Source: Fredinandcohnia onubensis (lineage in GTDB: Bacteria; Bacillota; Bacilli; Bacillales; Bacillaceae_L). From it: a stretch of DNA of 64,000 nt. The notes below the pieces were generated by a model. It saw only the letters and a list, made by a program, of their open reading frames with translations. It made no database searches and was not told where the DNA came from. Location: assembly GCF_002734215.1 (NCBI RefSeq), contig NZ_NSEB01000011.1, positions 186,001 to 250,000 of the forward strand, read 5' to 3'. Below, one piece after another: positions 1-7,980 of the stretch. Position 1 is the first letter of the stretch. The number at the start of each line of letters is the position of its first letter. The position numbers and the translations under genes are program-made.

Positions 1-1692
1 TTGGTGAAGTTGAGATAGTCCAAATCGTTCTGCATCATAAATCACCATCAAAGTCGCATTGGGAACGTTCACACCAACTTCAACTACTGTTGTCGAAACT
101 AGAATTTGAACTTCATTTTCACTAAATTGTCTCATTACATCCTCTTTTTCGTCTGCGGACAATCGACCATGCATTAAACCGACCTTTGCTTTGTTTTGAA
201 AATGAAATGAAAGCATTGAATGAACATCAATTGCATTTTGTACATCGAGCTTATCTGATTCCTCAATCAGAGGGCAAATTACATAGGCTTGTCTACCTTT
301 AGCAAGCTCTTTTTCGATAAACACCAATATCCGTTCTAGTAACTCATGCTTCACCCAATATGTTTCAATTTTTTTCCTTCCCGCTGGCATCTCATCGATT
401 ACCGAGACATCCATTTCGCCAAAAACAGTAATCGCAAGAGTTCTTGGAATTGGTGTTGCAGTCATAAAAAGCACATCAGGATTTTCACCTTTTTCCCGCA
501 AAATCCTGCGCTGTTCAACACCAAAGCGATGCTGTTCATCTGTAATTACCAGTCCAAGCTTATGGAAGTTAACTTCATCTTGAATTAGAGCATGAGTACC
601 AACTAAAATATCAACTTCACCAACTTTAAGCTGCTCGAGGATTTCTCTTCTTCGTTTCCCCTTGACAGAGCTTGTTAACAGTTGAATATTTAACCCGTAC
701 TCGGAAAATAACCCCATTAACGAATGTGAATGCTGTTCCGCTAAAATCTCTGTTGGTACCATTAATGCTCCCTGATACCCTGAAAGGATTGCGGCATATA
801 ATGAAATAGCTGCAACAACCGTCTTACCTGAACCTACATCACCTTGTAGCAAGCGATTCATTCGATATGGAGAGCGGAGATCATTGATAATTTCAGTAAC
901 AACCCGATTTTGGGCATTTGTTAAAGGAAATGGCAGTGCCTTCATGAATCCTTCTAATTTGTCTATCTGAAAGTCCATTGCTGAACCCATCGTTTGTTCC
1001 CGTTCAAATTTCCTAAGTGCCTGCATCTTCAGCTGAAAAAGGAGAAACTCCTCATACACAAAGCGTCTTCTAGCCTGTTTTAAATCTTGATGGCTTAATG
1101 GATGATGCATGATTTTTATAGCATCTTTCTTAGGTAAGAGCTTGTATGTGGTTAATAATTGTTCTGGGAGATTGTCCTCAATTTGATCACCAAACTGCCC
1201 AAGAGCAAGTGCCATAAACCGCTTCATTCCTTTAGCGGTGATCTTCCCTTTTGTTGAATAAACCGGTTCAATCCGATTGTCTTTTGTCATTGGACCAAAA
1301 ACAATTTCACTAACGGTTATTGTTTGACGATGTTGATCCCATTTTCCGGAAATTGTAATAGTATCATTTAGCGATATTTTATTTTTGTAATATGGCCGAT
1401 TAAAGCAGGTCGCTGTAATAAGGTAACGACCAACTAAGACCCTAAAAGTTAAGCGCGAGCGTTTACGATTGTAATAGGTTAATAGTGGTTCACTATGAAC
1501 TTTTCCCTCAATCGTTATTTTCTCCTCATGCTTAACCTCTGCAAGGTCTCTTAGACTATAGTCTTCAAATCGATATGGAAAGTACAAAAGTAGGTCAAGA
1601 ATGGAATAGATGTGCATCTCGTTAAGCTGTAATCCTGTCTCCTCGCCTATTCCTTTTACTTCAGTGACAGGTTGCTTGAGTTGACTATTCAC
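1..1692 (-). CDS. recG: ATP-dependent DNA helicase RecG (partial, C-terminus cut off by window edge)
   Basis: RecG remodels stalled replication forks and branch-migrates recombination intermediates. The minus frame is open from 1692 to the window edge: 564 codons of a family usually near 680 residues, so the end of the second helicase lobe and the C-terminus are missing. It starts with GTG (MNSQLKQPVTEVKGIG), overlapping the end of sdaAA by 8 bases. Visible motifs are the N-terminal wedge/OB region (YFPYRYEDY), Walker A GDVGSGKT near 822-846, DEQHRFG near 520-545 and MTATPIPRT near 440-465. The last residues in view, DAERFGLSQLHQ, lie just before the arginine-rich motif VI. It probably shares a transcript with the sda genes. 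Confidence 0.97.
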   Translation of the reverse strand, partial: MNSQLKQPVTEVKGIGEETGLQLNEMHIYSILDLLLYFPYRFEDYSLRDLAEVKHEEKITIEGKVHSEPLLTYYNRKRSRLTFRVLVGRYLITATCFNRPYYKNKISLNDTITISGKWDQHRQTITVSEIVFGPMTKDNRIEPVYSTKGKITAKGMKRFMALALGQFGDQIEDNLPEQLLTTYKLLPKKDAIKIMHHPLSHQDLKQARRRFVYEEFLLFQLKMQALRKFEREQTMGSAMDFQIDKLEGFMKALPFPLTNAQNRVVTEIINDLRSPYRMNRLLQGDVGSGKTVVAAISLYAAILSGYQGALMVPTEILAEQHSHSLMGLFSEYGLNIQLLTSSVKGKRRREILEQLKVGEVDILVGTHALIQDEVNFHKLGLVITDEQHRFGVEQRRILREKGENPDVLFMTATPIPRTLAITVFGEMDVSVIDEMPAGRKKIETYWVKHELLERILVFIEKELAKGRQAYVICPLIEESDKLDVQNAIDVHSMLSFHFQNKAKVGLMHGRLSADEKEDVMRQFSENEVQILVSTTVVEVGVNVPNATLMVIYDAERFGLSQLHQ

Positions 1693-2572
1693 TTTTGTTT
1701 AGCGAAATCCCAAAAATCTTTGCTTCTAGAGCACGACCTGTTGGGGTTGCCGCTAGTCCTCCCTGCGCTGTTTCTTTTAGTGCCGTTGGCATTGTCTGAC
1801 CAATTCTATACATCGCATCGATTACCTCATCACATGGGATTCGACTTGTAACTCCTGCTAATGCCATATCTGCAGCAACCATTGCATTCGCTGCTCCCAT
1901 CGCATTCCTCTTAACACAAGGGACCTCGACAAGTCCTGCCACAGGGTCACATACTAGTCCAAGCATATTTTTTAAAGTGATCGCCATTGCTTCTGCAGAT
2001 TGCTGTGGAGTACCACCTGCCATCTCGACAATCGCTGCAGCAGCCATTCCAGCAGCAGATCCAACCTCAGCTTGACAGCCTCCAGCAGCACCCGAAATAG
2101 AAGCATTGTTTGCAACAACAAATCCAAATGCACCAGCAGTAAATAAAAATTGAACCATTTGCTCTTTAGTTGGATTCAATTTTTCTTTCACAGCAAATAA
2201 AGTACCTGGTACAACACCTGCAGAGCCTGCAGTTGGAGTCGCACAAATCGTTCCCATTGCTGCATTAACTTCATTAGTCGCAACAGCTTTGCTAACAGCG
2301 TCCAAGACTGTTTTACCCGTTAAAAAGTTTCCTTTTTGTATATAATTCTGTAAGAGAACAGCATCTCCACCTGTTAAACCGGAATGCGACGAAACGCCAG
2401 CCAATCCTCTCTCGACAGCTTTTTCCATTACTTCAAGATTTCGTTCCATTTGCGTGATGATTTCTTCACGAGTTTTTCCTGTTACTTCAACCTCTTGTTC
2501 AATCATCACTTCTGCTATTTTCATATTTTTAGAAGTAGCAAGCACTACTAACTCAGCAACATTACGAAACAT
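1685..2572 (-). CDS. sdaAA: L-serine dehydratase, iron-sulfur-dependent, alpha subunit
   Basis: With SdaAB it forms the two-subunit Firmicutes L-serine deaminase, which turns L-serine into pyruvate and ammonia in the cytosol. The 295-residue length is normal. Conserved cysteines that fit the [4Fe-4S] cluster site are Cys110 (TICATPTAGSAG), Cys208 (CDPVAG) and Cys219 (VEVPC); Cys166 is also present. The glycine/alanine-rich stretch at residues 155-185 is typical of the alpha chain. It lies 46 bases downstream of sdaAB, and its end overlaps the recG start, so the three genes are probably co-transcribed. Confidence 0.97.
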   Translation of the reverse strand: MFRNVAELVVLATSKNMKIAEVMIEQEVEVTGKTREEIITQMERNLEVMEKAVERGLAGVSSHSGLTGGDAVLLQNYIQKGNFLTGKTVLDAVSKAVATNEVNAAMGTICATPTAGSAGVVPGTLFAVKEKLNPTKEQMVQFLFTAGAFGFVVANNASISGAAGGCQAEVGSAAGMAAAAIVEMAGGTPQQSAEAMAITLKNMLGLVCDPVAGLVEVPCVKRNAMGAANAMVAADMALAGVTSRIPCDEVIDAMYRIGQTMPTALKETAQGGLAATPTGRALEAKIFGISLNKSE

Positions 2573-2618
2573 ATAAAATCCTCCTGTCGATTAAACTTGT
2601 ATCCAATTAACAATGAAC

Positions 2619-3281
2619 TTAGTCGACAATCTTAGCTACCTTAATAATATTGGGTAAAGAAGATAATTCATCTAAGACAGGTCCTTCGATGTTTTGATCC
2701 ACTTCAATTGTCATAAGGGCTTGCATCCCTTTTTCTTTTCGAGCTACTTCCATATGCCCAATGTTGATCGCATATTTTGCAAGTACGTTGGCAACACCTG
2801 CAATCGCACCATAACGATCATTGTGGACAACAAGAATTGCCGGATGATTACCTGATAAGCGCAGCTTAAAGCCGTTTAGTTCAGTAATCTCAATTTTTCC
2901 CCCGCCAATGGAAATACCTACAAGCTCTAGTTCCCCTTCATCATCACCAATCAGTACTCTGGCTGTATTAGGATGTTCAGGAACAGCTTCTTCTTCGATG
3001 AACTTTATCTGAATGCCTGCTTCTTTGGCGATATCCAATGAAATTTTAATTCTTTCATCAAATGTATCAAAATCAAGAAGACCACCAATAATTGCTACAT
3101 CTGTTCCATGGCCTCTATATGTTTCTGCAAATGATCCATAGAAGGAGATGTTTGCCCATTTTGGTTCACGACCAAATAAGCTTCTTGCAACCCTTCCAAT
3201 ACGAGCTGCCCCAGCTGTATGCGAGCTTGAAGGACCAATCATAACCGGACCAATAATATCAAAAACACTTCTATATTTCAT
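2619..3281 (-). CDS. sdaAB: L-serine dehydratase, iron-sulfur-dependent, beta subunit
   Basis: This is the regulatory partner of SdaAA in serine deamination. The N-terminus carries the beta-chain signature SVFDIIGPVMIGPSSSHTAG (residues 6-25). The C-terminal part (about 145-220) is an ACT domain containing HNDRYGAIAGVANVLA, a fold that normally binds an amino acid. The 220-residue length equals the B. subtilis protein. An AAGGAGGAG ribosome binding site precedes ATG at 3281. It is the first gene of sdaAB-sdaAA-recG; the 148-base gap upstream separates it from fakA and holds a stem-loop at 3396-3423. Confidence 0.97.
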   Translation of the reverse strand: MKYRSVFDIIGPVMIGPSSSHTAGAARIGRVARSLFGREPKWANISFYGSFAETYRGHGTDVAIIGGLLDFDTFDERIKISLDIAKEAGIQIKFIEEEAVPEHPNTARVLIGDDEGELELVGISIGGGKIEITELNGFKLRLSGNHPAILVVHNDRYGAIAGVANVLAKYAINIGHMEVARKEKGMQALMTIEVDQNIEGPVLDELSSLPNIIKVAKIVD

Positions 3282-3395
3282 ATTATCTCCTCCTTACATA
3301 CTATAGAATTATGGAGTTAGGTCAAACTATGTTCCTACATATTACTCTATTTCTCTAAAACTATTTTAGCTACAGGAAATTGTCCCCAAACATTG

Positions 3396-3423
3396 AAATA
3401 GAAGGGATAAATCCCTTCTATTT
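3396..3423 (-). terminator. stem-loop between fakA and sdaAB
   Basis: A 12-bp stem (AAATAGAAGGGA / TCCCTTCTATTT) with a short A/T loop lies just past the fakA stop codon. The minus-strand tract after it is only moderately U-rich (CTATTTCAATG). It could be a weak terminator or an mRNA 3'-end stabiliser; no termination efficiency can be inferred. Confidence 0.5.
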
Positions 3424-3429
3424 TATAGC

Positions 3430-5112
3430 TTATTCAACTGAGAAAATAAATGCGTAAAGCGGTTGTTCACCATTATGCACTTCAACTTCGATATCTTCAA
3501 ACTCATCCTCAAGATATTCGACAATTGCATTCACATCATCTTCTGAGGCATCTTGTCCATATATGATGGTAACAATTTCATCCTCCTCAGCAGAAATGAT
3601 TTTTGCTAAAAGATCTTTTGCCGCTTTCAGCTTATCTTTATCTGTAACAACAATTTTACCTTCAGCAATCCCCATGAAATCATCTTTTGAAATATCAATT
3701 CCATCTATATTTGTATCACGGACTGCATATGTGATTTGACCCGTTTTGACATTACTTAATGCATCTGTCATGGATGACTGATTTGCTTCCAATTCACCGG
3801 ATGGATTAAATGCCAACAATGCAGACATCCCTTGTGGCACTGTTCTTGATGGGACAACAACAACATTTGCTTCAACAACAGCTGCTGCTTGTTCTGCCGC
3901 CATAATAATATTTTTGTTATTAGGTAGAAGAATGAAGTTCTCTGCATGTACCGATTCCATTGCCTTTACAAAATCTTCCGTACTTGGATTCATCGTTTGT
4001 CCACCCTCGATAACTACATGAGCACCGATACTCTTAAAGAGTTCAGTAATTCCTGAACCCATTGCAACAGTGATAATTGCAAATTTTTCTTTTTCTTTAC
4101 TACTTTTAACTTGTACAGGTGTTTGTGTTTCATCTTCATTTAGAATTGCAGTATGCTGCTCTCGCATATTTTCGATCTTCATTTTAATCAAGCTTCCATA
4201 CCGTTGTCCATATGATAAAACTTCACCCGGTTGTTCGGAATGAATATGTACTTTTACGATATCATCGTCTGAAATAACTAATAAAGAATCACCATATTTG
4301 CTTAAATCATTGCGAAACTTTTCTTCAGCAAATGGATTTCTGCTCGTTTTTTCAGTTTCAAACTTCACCATGAATTCTGTACAGTAACCAAACACGATAT
4401 CTTCAGTATTCATATGGCTTTGAACACTTTTATGATGTTCTGCGTTAACAAGTTCGTTCATTGATGGTGAAGAAATGGACATATTATCAATTGTTTCACC
4501 TTTTAGTTCTGAAAGGAAACCTTCATAAACAAGTAATAAACCTTGACCACCACTGTCTACAACCCCAACCTCTTTAAGTACTGGGAGCAGATCAGGTGTA
4601 CGATCCAATGAAGCTTTTGCTTCTTTCACTAATTCTTCCATCACGATAATGATGTCAGTTTCATTTTTTGCTACATCAACCGCACGTTTCGCAGCATCCT
4701 TAGCAACTGTTAGAATCGTCCCCTCAACAGGTTTCATAACTGCTTTATAAGCCGTTTCTACACCATTTTCAAATGCATGGGCAAATTCAGCGGCAGTTAA
4801 AGTCTCCTTCTGCTCAATTGCCTTAGAAAAACCTCTGAAGAGCTGAGAAAGGATAACACCTGAGTTACCTCGTGCACCCATTAATAATCCGCGCGCTAGG
4901 GATGCACCGACCTTCCCGATATGTGGGGTAACATTATTTTTTACTTCCTTTGCACCAGATGTCATGGAAAGATTCATGTTCGTTCCTGTATCACCATCTG
5001 GGACAGGGAAAACGTTTAGTGCATCTACCATCTTTGCGTTATTAGATAAGTGAGTAGCACCTAATAACACCATTTTCGCAAAACGTTTTCCATCTAATGT
5101 AGTAATTGACAC
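3430..5112 (-). CDS. fakA: fatty acid kinase catalytic subunit FakA (DAK2/DhaL-domain protein, YloV family)
   Basis: FakA phosphorylates fatty acids presented by a FakB (DegV-like) carrier, feeding exogenous fatty acids into phospholipid synthesis. The N-terminal DhaL domain (about 1-205) has the nucleotide/metal motif FPVPDGDTGTNMN (35-47) and GARGNSGVILSQL, followed by DSGGQGLLLVYEG. A linker and the FakA-specific C-terminal domain (about 340-560) complete the protein. The 560-residue length is close to B. subtilis YloV. It lies 16 bases downstream of yloU, as in B. subtilis. No fakB is present in the window. The family is often mis-annotated as dihydroxyacetone kinase. Confidence 0.93.
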   Translation of the reverse strand: MSITTLDGKRFAKMVLLGATHLSNNAKMVDALNVFPVPDGDTGTNMNLSMTSGAKEVKNNVTPHIGKVGASLARGLLMGARGNSGVILSQLFRGFSKAIEQKETLTAAEFAHAFENGVETAYKAVMKPVEGTILTVAKDAAKRAVDVAKNETDIIIVMEELVKEAKASLDRTPDLLPVLKEVGVVDSGGQGLLLVYEGFLSELKGETIDNMSISSPSMNELVNAEHHKSVQSHMNTEDIVFGYCTEFMVKFETEKTSRNPFAEEKFRNDLSKYGDSLLVISDDDIVKVHIHSEQPGEVLSYGQRYGSLIKMKIENMREQHTAILNEDETQTPVQVKSSKEKEKFAIITVAMGSGITELFKSIGAHVVIEGGQTMNPSTEDFVKAMESVHAENFILLPNNKNIIMAAEQAAAVVEANVVVVPSRTVPQGMSALLAFNPSGELEANQSSMTDALSNVKTGQITYAVRDTNIDGIDISKDDFMGIAEGKIVVTDKDKLKAAKDLLAKIISAEEDEIVTIIYGQDASEDDVNAIVEYLEDEFEDIEVEVHNGEQPLYAFIFSVE

Positions 5113-5128
5113 TCAAAGTTCCTCCTTC

Positions 5129-5491
5129 TTATGGGTTCGTTACACGAACTCCTTGCACGTAAATATTAACCGAACTAACAGCAAGTCCTACTGTTTGGTC
5201 TAATGTATATTTCACCTTTGATTGAACATTGTGGGCAACCTCAGAAATTTTCGTGCCATAACTTACGATTATGTACATGTCGATATGTACTTCGTCATTT
5301 TCTTGACGAACAACAATACCACGGGCAAAATTTTCTTTGCGTAAAAGCTCAGTAATACCATCTTTAATTTGCTTTCGAGACGCCATTCCAACGATTCCAT
5401 AACAATCGATAGCAGCTCCTCCTGCAACTGTTGCAATTACATCGTTCGATATATCAATTTGTCCGTATTTCGTTTTTAATTCGATGGACAT
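5129..5491 (-). CDS. yloU: Asp23/Gls24 family protein YloU
   Basis: This 120-residue alkaline-shock (Asp23/Gls24) domain protein reads MSIELKTKYGQIDIS, followed by VAGGAAIDCYGIVGMAS. An in-frame ATG exists at 5533, but ATG at 5491 was chosen because a strong AAAGGGGG site lies 7 bases before it and the length then equals B. subtilis YloU. Its exact function is not established; neighbourhood with fakA is strongly conserved and suggests a link to membrane lipid or envelope homeostasis (inference). It is the first gene of yloU-fakA, transcribed divergently from rpmB. Confidence 0.93.
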   Translation of the reverse strand: MSIELKTKYGQIDISNDVIATVAGGAAIDCYGIVGMASRKQIKDGITELLRKENFARGIVVRQENDEVHIDMYIIVSYGTKISEVAHNVQSKVKYTLDQTVGLAVSSVNIYVQGVRVTNP

Positions 5492-5536
5492 GTCAGTTCC
5501 CCCTTTATAATTGTTCACCTTGGCTACAGTCATTTT

Positions 5537-5545
5537 ACTATAACA
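5537..5545 (-). promoter_or_regulatory. possible extended -10 promoter for yloU-fakA
   Basis: The minus strand reads TGTTATAGT, an extended -10 (TGn plus TATAGT), 45 bases before the chosen yloU start. No convincing -35 box is visible. This is a candidate only. Confidence 0.35.
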
Positions 5546-5666
5546 TTACAGATTTTTAAAGTAATTCATCAGGTTGGTTCATGTATTCATTACCTTTTAT
5601 TATATAGCTTTACCGAAATTCTATGTCTTGACAAGTATTTTTCCTTTAAACCCACGTTAAGAAGTA

Positions 5667-5695
5667 TTGCAATATCCGATTTTGTATGATAAATT
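5667..5695 (+). promoter_or_regulatory. sigma-A-type promoter for rpmB
   Basis: TTGCAA (5667-5672) is followed after 17 bases by TAAATT (5690-5695). A TG dinucleotide sits one base before the -10 box, making an extended -10. The predicted start near 5702 leaves a leader of about 60 bases before rpmB. Confidence 0.5.
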
Positions 5696-5762
5696 ATATA
5701 AGTATTTCTATGAAGAAAGCGATATGTATGATTGTTGCTGTGCAAGTAAGGAGGGAAATAGA

Positions 5763-5951
5763 ATGGCACGTAAATGTGTAATCACAGGTAGAAAAACTAC
5801 TACTGGTAATGCTCGTTCCCATGCAATGAACGCTTCAAAACGTAAATGGGGAGCTAACTTACAAAAAGTTCGTATTTTAGTTGACGGTAAACCAAAACGC
5901 GTATATGTTTCTGCAAGAGCATTAAAATCTGGTAAAGTAGAACGCGTGTAA
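5763..5951 (+). CDS. rpmB: 50S ribosomal protein L28
   Basis: L28 is a structural protein of the large ribosomal subunit. The 62-residue product begins [16 protein letters not shown] and ends [11 protein letters not shown], the full family length. The frame is open further upstream, but ATG 5763 follows an optimal AAGGAGGG site and matches known L28 N-termini. Only the first cysteine of the classical four-cysteine zinc form is present, so this is the zinc-free (C-minus) version. It is monocistronic, on the opposite strand to its neighbours as in B. subtilis, and has its own terminator. Confidence 0.98.
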   Translation: MARKCVITGRKTTTGNARSHAMNASKRKWGANLQKVRILVDGKPKRVYVSARALKSGKVERV

Positions 5952-5966
5952 TAAAGAAAGACCTTT

Positions 5967-5998
5967 AGCTCTTACAAATGTGTAAGAGCTATAATTTT
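5967..5998 (+). terminator. rho-independent terminator of rpmB
   Basis: A 9-bp perfect stem (AGCTCTTAC / GTAAGAGCT) with a 6-base loop is followed by ATAATTTTT on the plus strand, 15 bases after the rpmB stop. Confidence 0.8.
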
Positions 5999-6004
5999 TG
6001 CCAC

Positions 6005-6030
6005 AAAAAAAGGCACCTAAGGGCGGTGCC
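6005..6030 (-). terminator. rho-independent terminator of spoVM
   Basis: On the minus strand GGCACC and GGTGCC form a 6-bp GC-rich stem followed by seven U residues (6011-6005), immediately after the spoVM stop codon. Plus-strand reading also has a short U-run, so it may act in both directions. Confidence 0.8.
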
Positions 6031-6034
6031 TCTT

Positions 6035-6115
6035 TTATCCTTTTTTAAATGATCCTAACATGGCACGAACGATACCACCTAAGAACTTTGGCAACTTAAT
6101 CGTATAAAATTTCAT
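6035..6115 (-). CDS. spoVM: stage V sporulation protein SpoVM (26 aa)
   Basis: SpoVM is a tiny amphipathic helix that recognises the convex outer forespore membrane. There it anchors SpoIVA to start spore coat assembly, and it also inhibits FtsH. The translated 26 residues begin MKFYTIKLPKFLGGIV and end LGSFKKG. They match B. subtilis SpoVM except near the C-terminus, including the key Pro9. GAGGAGGG lies just upstream of the ATG. In B. subtilis its promoter is sigma-E dependent; no clear sigma-E box was identified here. It is too short for usual gene-finding cut-offs but certain by sequence. Confidence 0.97.
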   Translation of the reverse strand: MKFYTIKLPKFLGGIVRAMLGSFKKG

Positions 6116-6341
6116 ACTTTCCCTCCTCAATGCAAATATCCACGTACTTTCATTGAATTCATACAGTCTACTTTATAATATTATTCAAATGAAAAAAAAT
6201 AGTACCATAGTACATACATATAAATAAAAGCAATTTCTTTTATCCTACTTAAAACATTCATATGCCCTTTTGATAAAAAAAAGTACAATTCAATCTATTT
6301 TTTCATTTCGAAAACATAGTATGCCTCGTTAAAAAAGTATG
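6116..6341. other. AT-rich intergenic region between spoVM and rpe; no gene seen
   Basis: No convincing coding frame was seen. In B. subtilis the corresponding interval carries thiN (thiamine pyrophosphokinase, yloS); here it is absent and only AT-rich sequence with poly-A/T runs remains. It should contain the spoVM promoter. Confidence 0.6.
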
Positions 6342-6366
6342 AAAAAAAAGAGCAGACATTCTGCTC
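6342..6366 (-). terminator. rho-independent terminator downstream of rpe
   Basis: A GAGCAGA / TCTGCTC 7-bp stem with a 3-base loop is followed on the minus strand by eight U residues, directly after the rpe stop codon. It marks the 3' end of the long gene run ending in rpe. Confidence 0.88.
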
Positions 6367-6370
6367 TTTT

Positions 6371-7018
6371 TTACATATTACGGATTTTTTCAATTGCTGC
6401 TTTCCGATCCACTTGATTGTATACAGCTGATCCAGCAACTAAGACATTAGCACCAGCCTCGACACAAAGCCTTGCTGTTTCTTCATTGACTCCTCCGTCA
6501 ACTTCAATTTCAACATTCAAGTTTTTTTCTTTCACCATCCTGGCAACTTCCTCAATCTTAGGAAGCACGGAATGAATGAATTTTTGCCCTCCGAATCCAG
6601 GGTTCACTGTCATTAGTAACACTAAATCAATATCCTCAATAATATGCTTAATTGTATCTACAGGAGTTGCAGGATTTAATACAACTCCAGCTTTTACGCC
6701 ATGAGATTTAATTAATTGAATGGTACGATGAAGATGAGGGCATGCCTCGACATGTACCGTTATAATGTCAGCTCCTGCGTTAGCAAAAGCAGAAATGTAT
6801 TGATCAGGGTTTTCAATCATTAAATGAACATCCAATGGCAGTTTAGTAATTGGTCGAATTGCTTCTACAATTAATGGACCAATTGTAATATTAGGAACAA
6901 AGTGACCATCCATGACATCCACATGAATATAGTCTGCTCCTCCATTTTCAACATCCCTAATCTCTTCTCCAAGCTTTGCAAAATCAGCTGAAAGAATGGA
7001 TGGTGCAATTTTGATCAT
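6371..7018 (-). CDS. rpe: ribulose-phosphate 3-epimerase
   Basis: Rpe interconverts D-ribulose 5-phosphate and D-xylulose 5-phosphate in the pentose phosphate pathway. The 215-residue TIM barrel starts [14 protein letters not shown]. It has the metal-binding and catalytic stretches [11 protein letters not shown] (34-44) and DVHLMIENP, then [12 protein letters not shown], and ends with the phosphate-binding EVDGGVN and VLVAGSAVY. It is two bases downstream of rsgA and the last gene before a terminator. Confidence 0.98.
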   Translation of the reverse strand: MIKIAPSILSADFAKLGEEIRDVENGGADYIHVDVMDGHFVPNITIGPLIVEAIRPITKLPLDVHLMIENPDQYISAFANAGADIITVHVEACPHLHRTIQLIKSHGVKAGVVLNPATPVDTIKHIIEDIDLVLLMTVNPGFGGQKFIHSVLPKIEEVARMVKEKNLNVEIEVDGGVNEETARLCVEAGANVLVAGSAVYNQVDRKAAIEKIRNM

Positions 7019-7020
7019 CC

Positions 7021-7905
7021 TTAGTACCTCGGCTTTCTATCCTTGATTTCTTCAAAAAAACTCACATAATGGTCATATCGGAACTTAGCAATACTCCCTT
7101 CCTCTATACCCTGTCTAACAGCGCATTTCGGCTCAGAAATATGGGTGCATCCTCGAAACTTACAATTTGCTCCTGCATCATAAATTTCCGGAAAGCAGTA
7201 TGAAAGTTCATCTAATTCGATTGTCAAAAATTCCAACGAACTAAAACCCGGCGTATCTGCGACAAGGCCACTACCCACCTCAATTAATTCAACATGTCTA
7301 GTTGTGTGCTTTCCTCGACCTAAAGATGATGAAATTTCATCCGTTTTCAATTCAAGATCCGGTCGTAGCGTATTCAATAATGAAGATTTTCCAACCCCTG
7401 ATTGCCCCGCGAAAACTGAAATTTGATTATCCAGTAGAGGCAGAAGCTGATCCAGACCTTCACGTTCCTTCGTTGAAGTTAACAGGACATGATAGCCAAT
7501 TTCCCGATAGATATCTGCATACTCCCGGATCTCCTGTAACAACTCATCGGAAATTAAATCCGTTTTACTAATACAAATAATAGGTTTTATATCGTTGGAT
7601 TCAACTAAAACAAGAAAGCGATCTAACAACAATGGACTGAAATCGGGTTTAATTGCTGAAAATACCAAGATAGCTTGATCAACATTAGCAATAGGTGGCC
7701 TTACTAATTCATTTTTCCGTTCTAATACTTCTAAAATATACCCATCTGTTTCGTTTTCTGCTTGAAAAACAACATGGTCTCCCACCAATGGAGTAATTTT
7801 ATTTTTACGAAATACCCCTCTACCACGACATTGAATCAGTTCACTGTTTTCACCTTGGACATAATAAAATCCGCTTAATGCTTTAATAATTTTGCCTTCT
7901 GGCAT
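7021..7905 (-). CDS. rsgA: ribosome small-subunit biogenesis GTPase RsgA (CpgA/YloQ)
   Basis: RsgA is a circularly permuted GTPase that acts late in 30S subunit maturation. The order is an N-terminal OB fold (1-70), G4 SKTDL (113-117), P-loop GQSGVGKSS (167-175) and G3 DTPGF (217-221). A C-terminal zinc site follows with Cys248, Cys253, His255 and Cys261. The permuted motif order is diagnostic. The gene sits between prkC and rpe as in B. subtilis, where CpgA is a PrkC phosphorylation substrate. Confidence 0.97.
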   Translation of the reverse strand: MPEGKIIKALSGFYYVQGENSELIQCRGRGVFRKNKITPLVGDHVVFQAENETDGYILEVLERKNELVRPPIANVDQAILVFSAIKPDFSPLLLDRFLVLVESNDIKPIICISKTDLISDELLQEIREYADIYREIGYHVLLTSTKEREGLDQLLPLLDNQISVFAGQSGVGKSSLLNTLRPDLELKTDEISSSLGRGKHTTRHVELIEVGSGLVADTPGFSSLEFLTIELDELSYCFPEIYDAGANCKFRGCTHISEPKCAVRQGIEEGSIAKFRYDHYVSFFEEIKDRKPRY

Positions 7906-7980
7906 AGTTTCACTCCTTGTTTCATTTCATTCGTCACGACATATGTCAGGCAGATTAAAATCCCATCTACCTGTTGACGC

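Noticed and set aside
346-588. 80-codon plus-strand frame inside recG
   Set aside because: Antisense to the RecG helicase motifs (DEQH, TATPIPRT); coding on the minus strand explains the openness.
3298-3325. TTGACC-16 bp-TAGTAT as a promoter for sdaAB
   Set aside because: The transcription start would fall inside the ribosome binding site, leaving almost no leader, so it is an unlikely main promoter.
5667-5762. 32-codon upstream extension of rpmB
   Set aside because: It overlaps the likely promoter and is not part of any L28 N-terminus; ATG 5763 follows AAGGAGGG.
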